The notes below the pieces were generated by a model. It made no database searches. It was not told the origin of the DNA and worked only from the letters and a program-made list of their open reading frames with translations. DNA of 64,000 bases from Xestospongia bergquistia (lineage: Eukaryota; Porifera; Demospongiae; Haplosclerida; Petrosiidae): assembly GCA_963965975.1 (NCBI GenBank), contig OZ014417.1:4507821-4571820 (forward strand), given 5' to 3'. Every line of letters begins with the position of its first letter. Positions within the stretch are counted from its first letter, which is position 1. Positions 36,101 to 50,400 of this stretch are shown here, piece after piece. The position numbers and the translations under genes are program-made.

Positions 36101-38126
36101 AAAGGAGGTAAGACCAAAATGTAGTACTAATATGTACCGTAAACTATGTTTTATAGGTGTCTTGAGGATCACTGTTGATAGATCACAATCCACTCCAATA
36201 AGGTGTGTTAGTACATTATATAATAAGATTTAACACTAAAAACCATGACAAAGAAACAAGATAAATAGGATATGTATAACCCAACTTGTAATGTGGTATA
36301 TAGTACTAGATAACACTTCTACTCTCTTCTAATTTGTAACTGATTCACACTTCACTAATAGTCTATTCTCTTGAGAGTTGCTAATTGTGTTCAAGTTGAT
36401 GCTTATAAATTGTTTATTGCAAGCACAGTAATGAGAGACAATATCAATGTTGTATAGCAATAATTCTGTTGTATTCTGTCTAGTAGGATGACTTAATTAA
36501 AGCAGTGATATAGCCAATTATTATTGCTCGATAATTGTTTCATTACCATTTCCATTTCTATTGCTTACTTCACAAAATCATTAGTATATGATGCTTGTCT
36601 AATACATAAATTTGAGACAATTTGATCAACATGTTATATGTAATCAGGCATTGGACAAAACACTTTAGAAAAGGCTAACCACAAGCACTTAATGCTGTGT
36701 TACTTTTTTGTTAATCTTAAGCACAAGCATTTCCGAAATGCTTAAACAAGCACAATAACTTTCTACGTATAACTTATCAGTGATATATTTAATTTGCTAT
36801 TCAAGCGTCTAATATGTTACAAATTGTTACATCTAATGAAATAATTTGCTCAAAGCATTAACACTTAACCATCATCATTTGGAAAAAATGCTTTCCCACA
36901 TTGCTACACCTACCACTATCATTATGTCTTTACACAACTTACAACTGAAGTGTAGATACTGACACACTTCACTTTAAAATGCTAAAAGTATCACTGTATG
37001 TAAGACTGATAAAATACCTAGTTTAATCTATAGATACTGAAGTGTCTACATCAGCCCTTTATCTTAAATATTTAATAAAATCGATGACTATTGTGCTACT
37101 GAATGTAATAATTATTACAATTTCATTGCATTTATATTAACATTCCAGTAAAAGTAAAACCCTGCAAAAGTTGTGATTAATTTATTACATTCAATTATCA
37201 TTATAACACCTCACGTATTGCAATCTTCTTTATAGAACTGAAAGAGTCTCTGAGTTAAGCAGTACTAGTGATAGCCCACCTCAATTATTGGGTATACAAT
37301 CTTATGTAAGTTACACTCTAATGTAGCAATAAAATAACAATTCATTAAAGTATTACAGTATAATTGTAACAATTACATTTAAAATGAGACAATCTATGGC
37401 TACACATTTTGCTCATATACATTTCTTCGGCTTAGGAATCAACAAATAAATTCTTGAACTATCCTCCAACATTACAAGATATAACAGTGGAAAGTACAGT
37501 ACAGTCAGAGGTATTGAATTTAACATTTACATGTTGGTTATGATATCCTTTGTAGCCTCAAGTTCCAGAAAATATGAATGAAGATTATAACAAAGAGGTT
37601 AGCAATAGCATAAAAGCATGCAACACTAATTGTCTTATATTTATAGTAGTATGTGTGTTGTTTGAATGCATCATTCCTTTTCTATAGCAACAGTATATTT
37701 TGATGCAAACAACAATACGATCTGGGACTGGCTCAGTACATAGTCACAGTACAAACAGCAGTTCAAGTGATCTAGCTCCACGTACTAAATATGGTAGTGG
37801 GGATTATGACCATCTCTTGTATGATGAGGTAAAACATACAATACTAAATTTATGTATTGTAGCTATTAATGTATTGGCTAGAACTAATCGTGTAGGTCTA
37901 GGTCTTTACTACACCATAGCATTAGATAATAAGAAATGTTCAACTCAGGAAAACAAACACTCATACAATGTTGTAATAAATTTGCTATACTGTTGTCACT
38001 GGATTTTGATAATATTAATAACTCCCCTAGGATGAAGAAAATACATTAAATGACGTTGTGGTTAATACAAAGATGCATCAAGGGGACAAATTAGAATTTT
38101 ATATCCAAGAAAGTGAAGTCTTATAA
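33105..38126 (+). CDS. Sponge-type transmembrane receptor with Ig and FN3 domains
   Basis: A signal peptide (MKRMQSHLFTLVLFFRLLA, 33105-33171) is followed by an Ig-like domain at 33.38-33.69 kb (GETATFTCIGN ... IIQCTF; the two Cys give the Ig disulfide). A fibronectin III domain lies at 33.74-34.02 kb (SWTAPFTLEGLSINYDV ... YSFTIQTRNSAG) and a second FN3-like region at 34.24-34.78 kb (VFLSVELTLSNSFG). A Cys-rich module at 35.19-35.54 kb (CFRCTFVNNTLSTGCLITL) precedes a transmembrane helix at 36.0-36.1 kb (GVFSGLVIIVLIIMISVLF). The cytoplasmic tail is Ser/Thr-rich with several tyrosines, including YILM, a YxxM PI3K-type SH2 site, and DYDHLLYDE. Many NxS/T sites mark the ectodomain. Stop TAA is at 38124-38126. 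It is probably a cell-surface adhesion or recognition receptor; the ligand is unknown. No orthologue outside sponges is recognised. Confidence 0.72.
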
Positions 38127-38337
38127 TCTGATATTTTCATCAATTGCAACTTGGTCACTATTCACTTATTATCATCACTGTAAATTTATCTCCTTACTAT
38201 TGTCATGATATCATTGAATGTACATAGAATATCAAAATACAAACTTAAAATCTGCTATTAAAACTTTAACTTATAGTACATTGAAAAGACTGGCTGAGTA
38301 ATTCATTGAAATAAAATTAACAAAATTAAATTGAATA
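38127..38337. other. Convergent 3' ends
   Basis: The stops of the receptor (plus) and the NADH dehydrogenase (minus) are 211 bases apart, so the 3' UTRs probably meet or overlap. A possible polyadenylation signal for the plus strand (AATAAA) lies in the AT-rich sequence near 38310. Confidence 0.45.
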
Positions 38338-40977
38338 TTAAAACCTTGAAGTGTCTCTGCCAAAGAAGAAGGCTTTCATCCAGTCTATTGGTACTTGCAT
38401 TCTCAGCCTCCAACTTCCTAATTTGGTAGTATATGCTGAACGCCATAATATCCAAGACATGATACCTAAATAAGTTTTTAGAATTTTATACATATACTAC
38501 TAAAGTAAATGCCATGCATCAATAATAATTGTGATTAGTCTCATCCACAAATGGTGATGCCCAACATGGCCAGCTAGGGACAAAACTATATATTGTGATG
38601 GAATCTTGACATACTAAGAATGAACTATACTTGAACAGAATACACTATTTTACCTTGTGATTTACCGGCAGGAGTGTCAACCAATGCTTTATAGTCACCT
38701 ACATATGCCAGCATTCCCCAAGGTTTGAAAATATATGGATCGGCATGTGGTTTTTGGGGAGTAGGTCTATAACATAAAGCTTTAGCAAGATATCTACCTT
38801 GACGTTCAGCAGCCTGCATATAAGAATAAGATACCAAATGATATTTGACTAGCATCATTTTAAAGCTAGTAAATAAATGGTGTCAAAGGTTGCTGGTAAT
38901 TGAAAATAGTACATGTGTAATAACATTAGTATGCTATTTACTTGTGCAGTGCAGGGGATAGGGTTATTCATCATAGAAGCACAATCACCCAAAGCATATA
39001 CATTTGTTTGAGAACCAGTTATAACTCTTAAGTGATCATCAACTATTATCTAAAAAAGAAAACATTGTGAGACACAATTTCATTAATTATACCTAATTAC
39101 TACAAACCAGCAGACATGACTAGTTAACCATATATACTCTGTTCACACAGTCATCCTCAACATAAACAGAATGTACTTTAGACTTCTTCCACACATTCCA
39201 TAAAAGTATGGTTAGTGTTACTATTATCTATTATTAAACTTGTGATAATGTATCTATTATCTTTTATATTTCTATCATTTCTGCACATACTTGTCATGAT
39301 AATGTCACACATACCTGACCATATGAATTCTTCTCAACATTCAGATTTTTCACAAACTCTCTACAAAGTGGAACAAGTGTCATTTAAAAGGATAATGTTA
39401 ACTGATGAGTTAAATAACATCTCAACACAAGTAATGTCATTACATGAAATAGTATTAATACAATGATGTATGACTAAATTGTACATAAATTCAGTACATT
39501 TCTTCCTACAGAATTTATATATAAGAAACAACTAATATTACAATAAACAGTCTACACAATTGTGATGTTACTCTACATTTACATTTAATGTTTTACCTTG
39601 GAGCTATTCCAGTAGACCATACAACCATACCACAAGGAATCTCTGAACCATCATCCAACAAAATGCAGGTCTTGGACACTTCTGGAAATTAAGACAAAGA
39701 TGCAGGTTAGGTCAATACTTCAGACAAAATCAGATGTAAAGTGTATAGATTACTCAGCATTCTAGATCACTTAATCTCTATTTGTGTTACTTACTAGTAA
39801 CAGATGCTTTAACAATTTGCATTCGCTCTCGTCTCCTAATTAACCTTTCTGTGTATGACCGCAGTTTAGAATCAAAGGCAGACAAGATCTCATTGGCTTC
39901 TACTAGAGTGATACGTACATTACTACGCTCATCTGGGTAAAGACGCTCTAGATCCTAAATAAGTACTAACATAATTCATAAAAGTTTAATGCCACAAACC
40001 TGTAGTAAGAAATCATAAAATTCTGCCCCAAATTCTACTCCTGTTGGTCCTCCACCTACAATAACAAAGTGAAGTAGTCGGTTTCTTTCATCTAAAGGTA
40101 CAGAAGGTTGGGTGGCCAGTTCAAAATTAGTGAGAATCTTGTTTCGGATATCACGGGCATCTTGTATTTCCTAATTTAAACAATGGAAGGTAGATCATCT
40201 TTGTTGCTTTAATTAAAATGCCAAATAATTGTCCCAACAATAAACGTGTCTGTTACAACAACATATAATTAATACAAAAAGATCATTCTTTACCTTGAGA
40301 AAGAAAGCATACTCTTTTACTCCTGGTATTCCAAAAGTATTTGGCATTGCCCCAACTCCAATTACTAGCACATCATACGACACAGGATACTTCACAGATG
40401 AGTCAAGTGCACTTACACAATGTACAGTGTTCTGTTTCATATCCAGCTTTGTGGCATATGACAAATGAAAATGATGTTCGTCTCTAAAACCTGCATTTCT
40501 GATTGGTTCTACAATGCTACGAAATTCTAGTGTTCCTATAGTATCAACAAACATAATAAATTTTAAAAGACATTACAACATTTAGATAACAATTCTATCA
40601 TAGCTAATGGAGTAAATAATAATGTATATAATATTAAATCTTTAAATGTTTACTAACAAACAATCGAGAATAAATCATTATTTTCCAAATCAGGTTAATG
40701 TAATGTTCCAGTAATAGATGTAATTTACATTCAACACGTACCAACAGTTGTACTGGCTAATAAAGGTGTGAATAGGAAATGATTTCGTGGACTAATGCAA
40801 ATGACATCAAAAAGTTTTTTATTGATGTTACGTAAGAGACTATAACCACCCCAACCAGTTCCCAGTATAACCAGTTTAGTCCGTCTATGGTTGGCATCTG
40901 AACTCATTAGAGAAAGCTTTGTTTTTGTTTTCACAACACAGTGACATAAGTTTGCATACAGAGGAGAACAGAGTGAT
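38338..40977 (-). CDS. Type II (alternative) NADH:ubiquinone oxidoreductase
   Basis: Minus-strand exons build a rotenone-insensitive single-subunit NADH dehydrogenase. The FAD-binding fold is at about 40.86 kb ([16 protein letters not shown], GxGxxG), then [13 protein letters not shown] and [19 protein letters not shown]. The NADH-binding fold is at about 40.05 kb ([20 protein letters not shown]). Later come VYALGDCA (about 39.0 kb), [17 protein letters not shown] and the C-terminal membrane-anchoring part ending [14 protein letters not shown] (stop 38338-38340). It transfers electrons from NADH to quinone without pumping protons, at the inner mitochondrial membrane. No EF-hand insert was seen. 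The first identified exon starts out of phase at 40977 with a basic, Ser/Leu-rich stretch ([20 protein letters not shown]) that suits a mitochondrial presequence, so a short upstream exon with the start codon was probably missed. Confidence 0.88.
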
Positions 40978-41413
40978 CTAATTCAAGAGAAAACACAATA
41001 AGCTTAATTAGATAGATTCTACAAGTATGTTCTATTAACATAAAGTACAAATAAAGTAGTGATAATTTTGATTGTTCATGAAAAGGTTAAACAAACTTAA
41101 CTGCAACACAATTAACAGATAGATCAAGCTTATTAATTCGTAGTCTCGAGGGCAGCAATCTGCAATTTAAAGGGAAGACCCTTGAGGCTAATTAATTAAA
41201 AATATAGCCTAAAAATTATTTCCCGCCATCCAATGCAAAATATTTTTATTAAGCTTAACTACAATTATACCTGTGCAGATTCATCATCCAAGAAGAAGAA
41301 AAGTTAGCTCTTTCTCTTTGTGTTTGTCTGTAGAGGATGGACACTGTACTATAATTAAAGTGCTAAGGTGCTCAGTGGGCGAGGCTCTTGTGTTGACCAC
41401 GCCTACCTTTAAA

Positions 41414-44400
41414 ATGAAAGGTCTTATCGTCTTCAACGAAGCAACGGATATATCCTTCTATTCTGTGGATAGTGACTTTCATGATCACCTTCATCGACGA
41501 TTACAGATTTTAGGAGCTGTACGAAGTCATCAAGTTAGGCATTATGATTTATACAAAGTAACTTATTATTTTAAACCTCAGGAAGAGACTCAAGAAGAAA
41601 CTTCTGACTTGAGAGAAGCTATTTCTTTATTTTTTCTACCTCTTTTAGCATCGTTTGTAAGTTTACCAACAAGTTAATGATAACCAAATATCTCATAAGG
41701 AAATAATTTTTAACCTATTGACAATTGGTATCACTTTTACATAATGATATTTGGGTATTGTATATTACCAGAAATATCATTTAATAATAGAAGATTGACA
41801 AATCCTTTTAGAGGACAACATAATGGTGTCATATAAATCTGCCAATTTGAAAATCTTTAAAAATAGCTCAGGCTTCTAATGCTAGTATATAATTCCTTAT
41901 GAAATCCAGTATTGATGTTAATGAAAGGGGCTATTGCAGTAAAAAAATTATAGATAAAGGACTTCATGGGTGCTTTTCACTTTGCTTACATTTGATATGA
42001 AATAACATTGCACTATTCATTTCAATTCAAAGAATGCATTTGAAAACTCCTTCAATTAATGTAGATGACTGTTTGGTTATTTTTAGTTATATCTGTTAAT
42101 TAAATATAGTTAATTTTTATAGTAAGATTTGTCATTTAATCATTAATACAAGAGGTAAAGCAATACTTAAGTAACAAAAAGATAAGACACAATGAAATAG
42201 AGAGTTACTAATAGGAAACTTGTTATTTAGGGTTTAAATGCATCAAATCATGGTTGTTTTAAAATATATGTATGACATGATAGATAACATGATTTTTCAC
42301 AATAGAATGTACTTAATTCTCTTAAGAAACCACTTTCTTCGATAACAGCTGATGATGACTTCATGATTGTCTTTAAAAAGGTATTGTCATCGGACTATAT
42401 GATAATGTAATTTGTGACCTCAGAAAATTAAGAATAATTAACAACACAGATATAGTAAACCAATGTAGAGTTAAAATGATTGCTCACATGCTCAGCATTG
42501 CTTTGACATTACTATCTTTTATTGCTACAACAATGATGGCAATAATAGACCAGTCATTATGTTATCTATTATAACATGTATTGGTTGCCATTTCAAATGT
42601 TTAAATTTAACTTTTCTTGACTGCAACATCATTAAATTATTATTATAATCTACTGATTGTCTCTAGTTAAAACATTGTCTTGCTATACTGCACACTACAC
42701 TAGATGTGAATTCTGTTGCTGCATGTTTAATACCTAGTTAAATAAGCCTAGGTCTTGAAATGACTGCATAAGAGGCAACAAACTACACTACTTGCCTTTT
42801 TATATAATAAATTTATCCTTTTTTATCTTTTAGTTTGATGATCAAGTCTTTGTTGCAGTTAATGGTGATGGTACAGAAAGTGAGGAGGTACTAGTGAGAA
42901 AACTCTATGTTTTTAATAGAATCATGGCTCTCCTCTATGGACCAGTTATATCAAGGTAATACAATGTAATAAGGTCAGCATATTTCCTTCCCTGCCTAAT
43001 AGTACAAGTAAATATAAGTAGATAGACAAAGTAGTTATTGGAAATATTAACTTATCAATTGTTCTAACAATTGTAATATTGGCATAAAATTACTCATGTG
43101 ATCTTCTATAGAATGACTCCAGTAAGTCTGCAGCAACGAGCCATAGAATGGAAGAAATTATCCAGTTTATTGAGTACTTATGAACGACTATATGATACTG
43201 AACAAGCATACTTATTGGAGGTAATGTGTGTATATATGTATATATAATTGCTTAATATGTAAAGTTAGCACCAAAAGAAAGCTTGCAAGTCATTTTTCAC
43301 AGTTACATATTGTATATTTAAGAAACATATTATATTCCAGTTATAATGCTAGATTCACTTCTCTCATATACTACTAGTTACTGATATCTATTGACATGAA
43401 ACAACTTGAACAAAGCATTTAGTTTGCAATGGCTGAAAGTCATGAAGTAATTGTACTGTTATAATAAATGTCCAGCATTTGCTAATTCTTCTCTTGTTGA
43501 CATGATGTTTCATATAACAGTAATAGATGTTTTAATATTTACATACTATGCATAGGCTGTGGAACATATTGGCTTTGGTCAGCTCAATACACCTCAGAAT
43601 GTATGTGTAAGTTTAGCTGAAGAGTGCCTTAACCATTCACTGAAGTAAGGATATATCATGTGTAATGAAATCTGTAATAATTTTTGGTGTATTGTGTAGC
43701 AATTTAGTTAAATATTTCCATTTTATGTACATATAAAATGTATGTATTCATCTGAGTCTTGAAAGGGAAAATTTTAGAATAAATGCTTGCTTATAAGCAG
43801 TTACTATGTGGTCTACACCTGAAGATCATAAAAGTTGGTATCAGAAAGCATTGTCCTTCGTGCTTTCAATTTTTTTCTGCACTTCTTGTTTAAGATGTCC
43901 ACATGACAGCTATTTATACGCAAGCTTTTATTCAAACTTTTTTCCATGATAAGACCCTTTTTGTAAGACTTGGTCACATATGTGAATGTAGTAATATGTA
44001 ATATTTACACTTCATAGTGGGGGTATTCAAAATGTGAAACATGTTTTGTTGTTGGTGGGTTCTAAGATTTTGGCTATTTGTGGGCGGTCTCCTCAGTTAC
44101 CTACTTCTGATCTTCTTTTATTAATCTTGCTAACTACTAATGTCTATTGTCATCAGTCAGACTTGTTAGATGAAGGTTTGAAGTTATGTATATATATATT
44201 GTGACATAATCATAATACATTGTGTGAGATACCAATAGTACTTACTGAGAACACAAACTTCTAAATGCAAAATTAATATTTACAAATTAAAATATTCAAA
44301 ATAAAGGTGCAAGAGCACTCTACAATGCAATGTAAACACACATACACGTATACATATTAACTGTGTAGTCTGCATGATGTTAAGAGCATTAACTTTAGAT

Positions 44401-47400
44401 ATGATTTGATGAGATCTTATTTTTATGAAATATTTTGTATGTATTGTTTCAGATGTATTATTTCATATGTATTGTTCCATATAGATGCTGATATAGTAAA
44501 TATTGACTATATTTCTGACACCAAAGACATTGATCAAAAGGAGGATGTTGATGATAAGCTTGGAGAGGATCATGTTGTAAGAATCCATAACTACTTATAA
44601 AGATATATAACTTACCATTTTTTGTCTTTAGAATAGTACTCCCTATCAAACTCCAACTGTTTCTCCAGGCTTGGATCAACCTGATTCGAAACATGTAAGC
44701 ATGCTCTGTTTTCATTGTTACAATGTAGCAATATCCATAACACGGTGAACAATGATTTCTTTAAATGTATGCATTAAATCATGGGAACATTAAGTTCAGT
44801 TCCATGTTGCCATCTCCTGTTGAACTTGTGTTCTATAGTCATTATATATAATATAAATGACAAACAGATGATCATCTTGCTGTACAATAGGTGATGTATC
44901 TGATTTTATTTTGCTTTCACAACCATGCATGTAGTGAGTGTTGTCTTTGTATTTCAGGAAGCTTTGACATCATCTATGCCTATACCATCAACTGATCTCG
45001 ATAGAGATGAATTTCCTCCTGTAAGTACTTTATCAGTATACTTTATGCTTGTATCCTAGCAATATAACTTACAGAATTTCATTGATTTAACTGAAAGTTA
45101 CATTTTTGCACCTGGCTTGTGGAGCACAATTGTATAAACAATGATAGGCTCTATAGAAACAAAAATCTTTATGACAGAAGTCAAAAGTTGTCATCTATAA
45201 TTCAGTGAGAAAGCTTAATAAGTAACCAAACAATATCCACATTCATTCTAATCATTAGATGTAAACTTTGCATTTAAAAGTTATGGCAATTTTACTTATC
45301 ATGACCTTCCTTCTTTGTGAAGACTATTGAGTGACCATTACAGAATATCAGACTTCATTATCAGTTCATCAGACATGAAGAAGTTAAGCATCTATTAAGT
45401 AATAATGCAATTATATAATGTTGGTATGTTTGTGCTTAAAAGCATAACCAAAGTGAATAAGAATTTGTGAATATCTGTCTCTGTCTGTAGACTGAGTTAG
45501 CAAGCATGGGAATCCCTATCTCATACTTTTATCAAAACAATGATTCGAATTTTAAAAAATTATAAAATGTTTTAATGTTGATGTTGGAATGAAGAGACTG
45601 AATGAAAAGTTATGATTCTATTACAAGGAAAGTTAGATTTCAAACTCTGTGCAGTCATAATGCTCATTATACAAGTTCAAATTTTGTAGTGTACATCAGC
45701 AGTAACTGATTACATTTCCATTTTAAAATTGTTTTGACATAAAATTACTCCTTGTGCTTCATATGCCAGGTGAAAAAGATGTCTTGAAGAGTGTAGTTGT
45801 GTATTAAATGTAATATTGATTATGTTACTAAGCACAAACAAACGTTTTAAATGTTTTTTGTTTGCACCCCTACAGTTCAAGACTCCAGAAGAAGATGTAA
45901 GTGAGGATGTTATATGTGGTAGTATAGTTGTGTTACAATACTGGCTTTACATTTTATATTATCATAGACTAGAGTTATAATAAGATAGGACATATCACGT
46001 CCATACTGTTAAACATATTGGCGCTGCCTGATGTAGACGGATGCTAATGACAGTGCCCGTACAATTATTAGAGAACCCATTACTCAAGTAGTATAATGCA
46101 TACCTGGTTATTATCACACATGATTTTGGTAGCAATAGATATATGAAATATGCTTATCTAATTCTTGTGTTAGAAAAATATTTATTGACTGTGATGTGGG
46201 TGTGGCTTTGTATACAGTGGCTTAGACACCATAAAAAATTTGGAGGGGTTCAAATGTAACCTGATATTTTTATTACCATGCCGAAAAAAATTACAATGAA
46301 TTAAATATGTTACATGTTAATAAATTGAATCAATAACAGCATAACAATCAGTAAACAGTTTTAAAATTGTCCAAAATGCTTCGTCCTTTCATAATTTTCT
46401 TTTCACAAATTCCTTGACTATTGAAAGTAAATCAAGATTATCGGTGTAGTCCTTGTGTATATGCAAAAGTAAACAATTGTTTAAGTTACTTTGAGTAATT
46501 GAAGAATGCAAGTAAGTGTACAGTCGTTTAAGAGTGGAAAATGACCTCTCAGATGTGGATGAAGAAGATAGGTACTGTTAAGAACAAACAAATGAAGTTG
46601 TGTACTGCTGGAAGCATCCCTTTATATGTAATGTTGTTGTTTATAGCATTTTTTGATAGTGGTTTTTTGAAATTGCTGAATCATTCAAATTAGGGGGGCT
46701 GTGCCCCCCAGTCTTAAATTAGGGAGGCTCAAGCCCCCCTGCCCCCCATGTCTAAGCCAATGGTATAACAATTATACTCAATTGCTTTCATAGATCAGTC
46801 CTTATCACAAAATTTCTTCACCATAAAAATGGCCAGGTATGCAATAGTTAGTATTCCCTATCTCATGAAGACTTTTCACAGTTTTAATTTTAAAAATTCA
46901 TCCCTTTGCTAAATTTATTTCATTTAAATAATAATATATAATGTTTTGAAAGACTCTGGTTACCAGGTCATACTTAATTAAATCATGTCATTAACTTTTA
47001 CTTCGATAGAAAGGCTTATATTTTAACTTACAATAATTATGTTGAAGCTAAAGCTATCATATATTGATTTTACTGTTGAGTATTATTTTTGGATCAAGTC
47101 TTTATGGTAACTTCTTAGTGGATTTAGACAATCAAGTGATTCTTCATAATAGAAATAGGTGACATCTTGAAGCATAAATGTTATAGTGGATGGCTATAAC
47201 CTAGTATAATTGTCAGTTGTGCTCCTTGAAAATAAATACTATACAGTACAAATGACCTTTTTTATGATTGGCATTTATGCATAATAAGAGCTGATGTTGA
47301 ATTTAACCCTTTCTGTAGACCCTTTTTCTACAACAAAACTCAAAAAGCTTAGGAAGTCGTATTCGTCAAGCACTACTTGGTGGCAAACGTGGCAACCAGG

Positions 47401-50400
47401 ATCGAACGAGTGACTTCACTGATGGTATGACTTTCTCTTCAGAACTAGCTAAGGTACCAAATGATTACATAACATGACTTGTATTTGGTATTACCTATAG
47501 TTTCATGAGCAGAAAGTATTTCTTCAACTCAACCAAGGAGTATTTATCCCTCATGTTATCCATTGTCTTGAAATTTTTCCTCAGATAGTGCTAGTCCTAG
47601 TTTCTGAGGTAATGTGTCTAATGAATACTGACATTTAGTTTCTTTTATAATTATATTCTATTTTAGCCTCAGTCCAGTGGACTTGCTGGTGTAATTTGTC
47701 AATCATTGACTAATATTGGGCTAGCTATTAGTGGAAATTTTGGAAAAAATGTTACTGGCAGAGCCATGTATGATGCTTTAGAAGATTCTATTAAGTACGT
47801 ATTAGCTCATACCAAGTTGAATGCTTTTCCCACCTGCACTCATAGAATTTATTTATTGTAATTATTTTAGGAGATTAGTTGATGGATCAAAAGCTGAAGC
47901 TAAAGTGAGATAACATAATTTAGCTATTATTTTTATTATTCTAATAAGGCTCTCAACAGTGACATACTAAAACAAAATGTGGTCAAAGTGACTAATACTT
48001 GGGGAAAATTGAAAGAGCTTCACTTCTTTAGATATCTTGAGAAAACCTTAAAAGAGGAACTTGAAATTACAAGGTAATTTTTTTAATTAGAACAGAATAA
48101 ATTAGGGAGATTTTTAGAGGGACTACAGTAGTACATTAGTACATGGTATTAATCATCTAATTGGTAAAGACTCCCAACTTGAATGTATTCTAAGTTTATA
48201 AGTAGATGTTTATAGTTACTATATGCAACTTCCTTTAATATATCAAGGGTTATCAATCAATGTGAAAATCTTAAAGACAACTTAATTTCATTATATGATG
48301 AACTCTATTTTTCACCAAAGGTAAGTAGTTGCATAACGTATACAATATTGTACATAATTGTAGAAACTCTTTGGAAGAGCCCATAGTATATTCCTTTGTT
48401 TGTCTTAGATTACCTATGTGCCTACACTCCAGTAGTGTATGTGACAATTAAAAGTAGTGAAAGTACTTACTTTATTCACAAAATTGATCAAACATTCTTG
48501 ATAAAGTTCTGTAAAGAAAGAACTGACTTACTGCCTTGTGGTAAATGATTGTTGTTTTAGATTAATTGGTTGCTTTCAATTGTCAAATACAATTAAATGA
48601 AGATACAAACTTATATATACATACATATGCAGCCAAAACAATATTATATTCCTGTCTGCTTAATATAGATTTAAAGCAGATATACAGTATCATGAGTTTT
48701 TGAATGAATTAGTTTACATTTTAAGCACATCAAACCACACCCACTGACTTATGAAGAATTGCAATCCATTTATTGAGTGCTTTGTTTTGTCATCTGTTTC
48801 ACTTTTCTCAATGTATGCTATCTTGTATCACAATAGTCGCTTCATTTTTGTCTTTCCAAATGTTTCAATGCTATATGATTAATCATAGAGTAAAAGCTTA
48901 TAACTCTTGAGAATGTTAAGAACCACATGTTATCTTCATATCATAGTTTCTATTTGTCTCCAATCTTTCTGTCTTAATGCAACAATTGTAGGATGAGCTT
49001 TATAACATTTTTATAACCTTATATAGAAACATTGCTGTTATAGGCATTCACTACATCAAATTGATACAAGCTGACATTTTAGGACATACTGACTACATGT
49101 TTTTATAATTATATGTCATATTGGACTGTATGTATCTTTAATTATAGGTGGTGGATTATGATAAACAAACTGTTGTTTCTCGGATCATGAAATTGTCTTT
49201 GAAACTCAGATTGGAGTATGGAGAATACTTAGCAACCAAAGCTACTATCAACCTTCCTTTTCCTGGATATCCTCCAATTACATTTAGTGCTAAAAATAAT
49301 AATTTTTGCACCAGATAATTATTTGCCTTAACCTTCATTGACTAATACATTTGGATTGGACTATCCAGGAATGGTTCACTTTGCATTTGTTGACAGATCA
49401 TTCGATGAGCTTACATCTCCTTCAATCTTTGATGATTCTGTTGTAAGTTATTGACATTTAGTGCTTGTGATGAAATCTTTATGATATCTTGCTATCAATG
49501 TGATCTCTCTTTTCTTAGTCTACACCTTATGTAACTGAAAGAGCTAAAATGAAGGGAGAATCGCCAGGGGCTTTTTTGAAATCAAAGGTAATTCATTGTT
49601 TGACTGGATGAATGAATTTTCACACTTTTAATAACAGATGTGGCAAATGGTCCATCGAGCTCAAAATTACTTAGCTAATGGGTACACATCTCAGACTTGG
49701 ATGGATAGTGATTTTCTTTACTCATATTGTATGTGGATCAGCACTCTTAATCCTAACCTTGGGGTAAGTTAGTCATTACTTGATAATTAGCAATTTGTTA
49801 TAGTCTGAAGTGTCTTTTCTTTATAATTATAATTATAAAGAGAACACTTATTGTCATCCCTGCTGCTTTGTTCTGCAGCATTGTTCTACAACTATATTTT
49901 ACATGATTTTTGCACTCATATAATTTTTTTTGTTAATTGGATATACTCAGAAACCAAAAACAAGCTTACAAAAAAGCAAAAGTAACATTTTAGGCAGTGC
50001 CCTAAAAGTCTGATGGGAAGTGCATACTTCAGTATATTAAACTGATACCATCCTCTAGTTATGGTTACCTCCCATTTGATCTATTCCTGTTTGGTCTACT
50101 CATGTTTATAGCCCTCCCCTCCCACTTTAATATCTATGATGTGAATATTTATAAGTTATGACACACTTGGCATTTCTTTAAAATGGATATCATGTAGGGA
50201 CAATTGTTAAAAGCACAAGTAAGCTAGCAGTAGTGGCAACACCTTAAAGAGAGTTGAGTTTAAACACATCTATGTGTTTATTGTGTAGTATCAAACAATA
50301 CATTGAGATTATCCTTATTGATGTTAATTACCACTTACATGCATCTTGTTTGGTAACCAAGAATTGCTTTATATTGATATGTATGTTACATATCAGGTAC

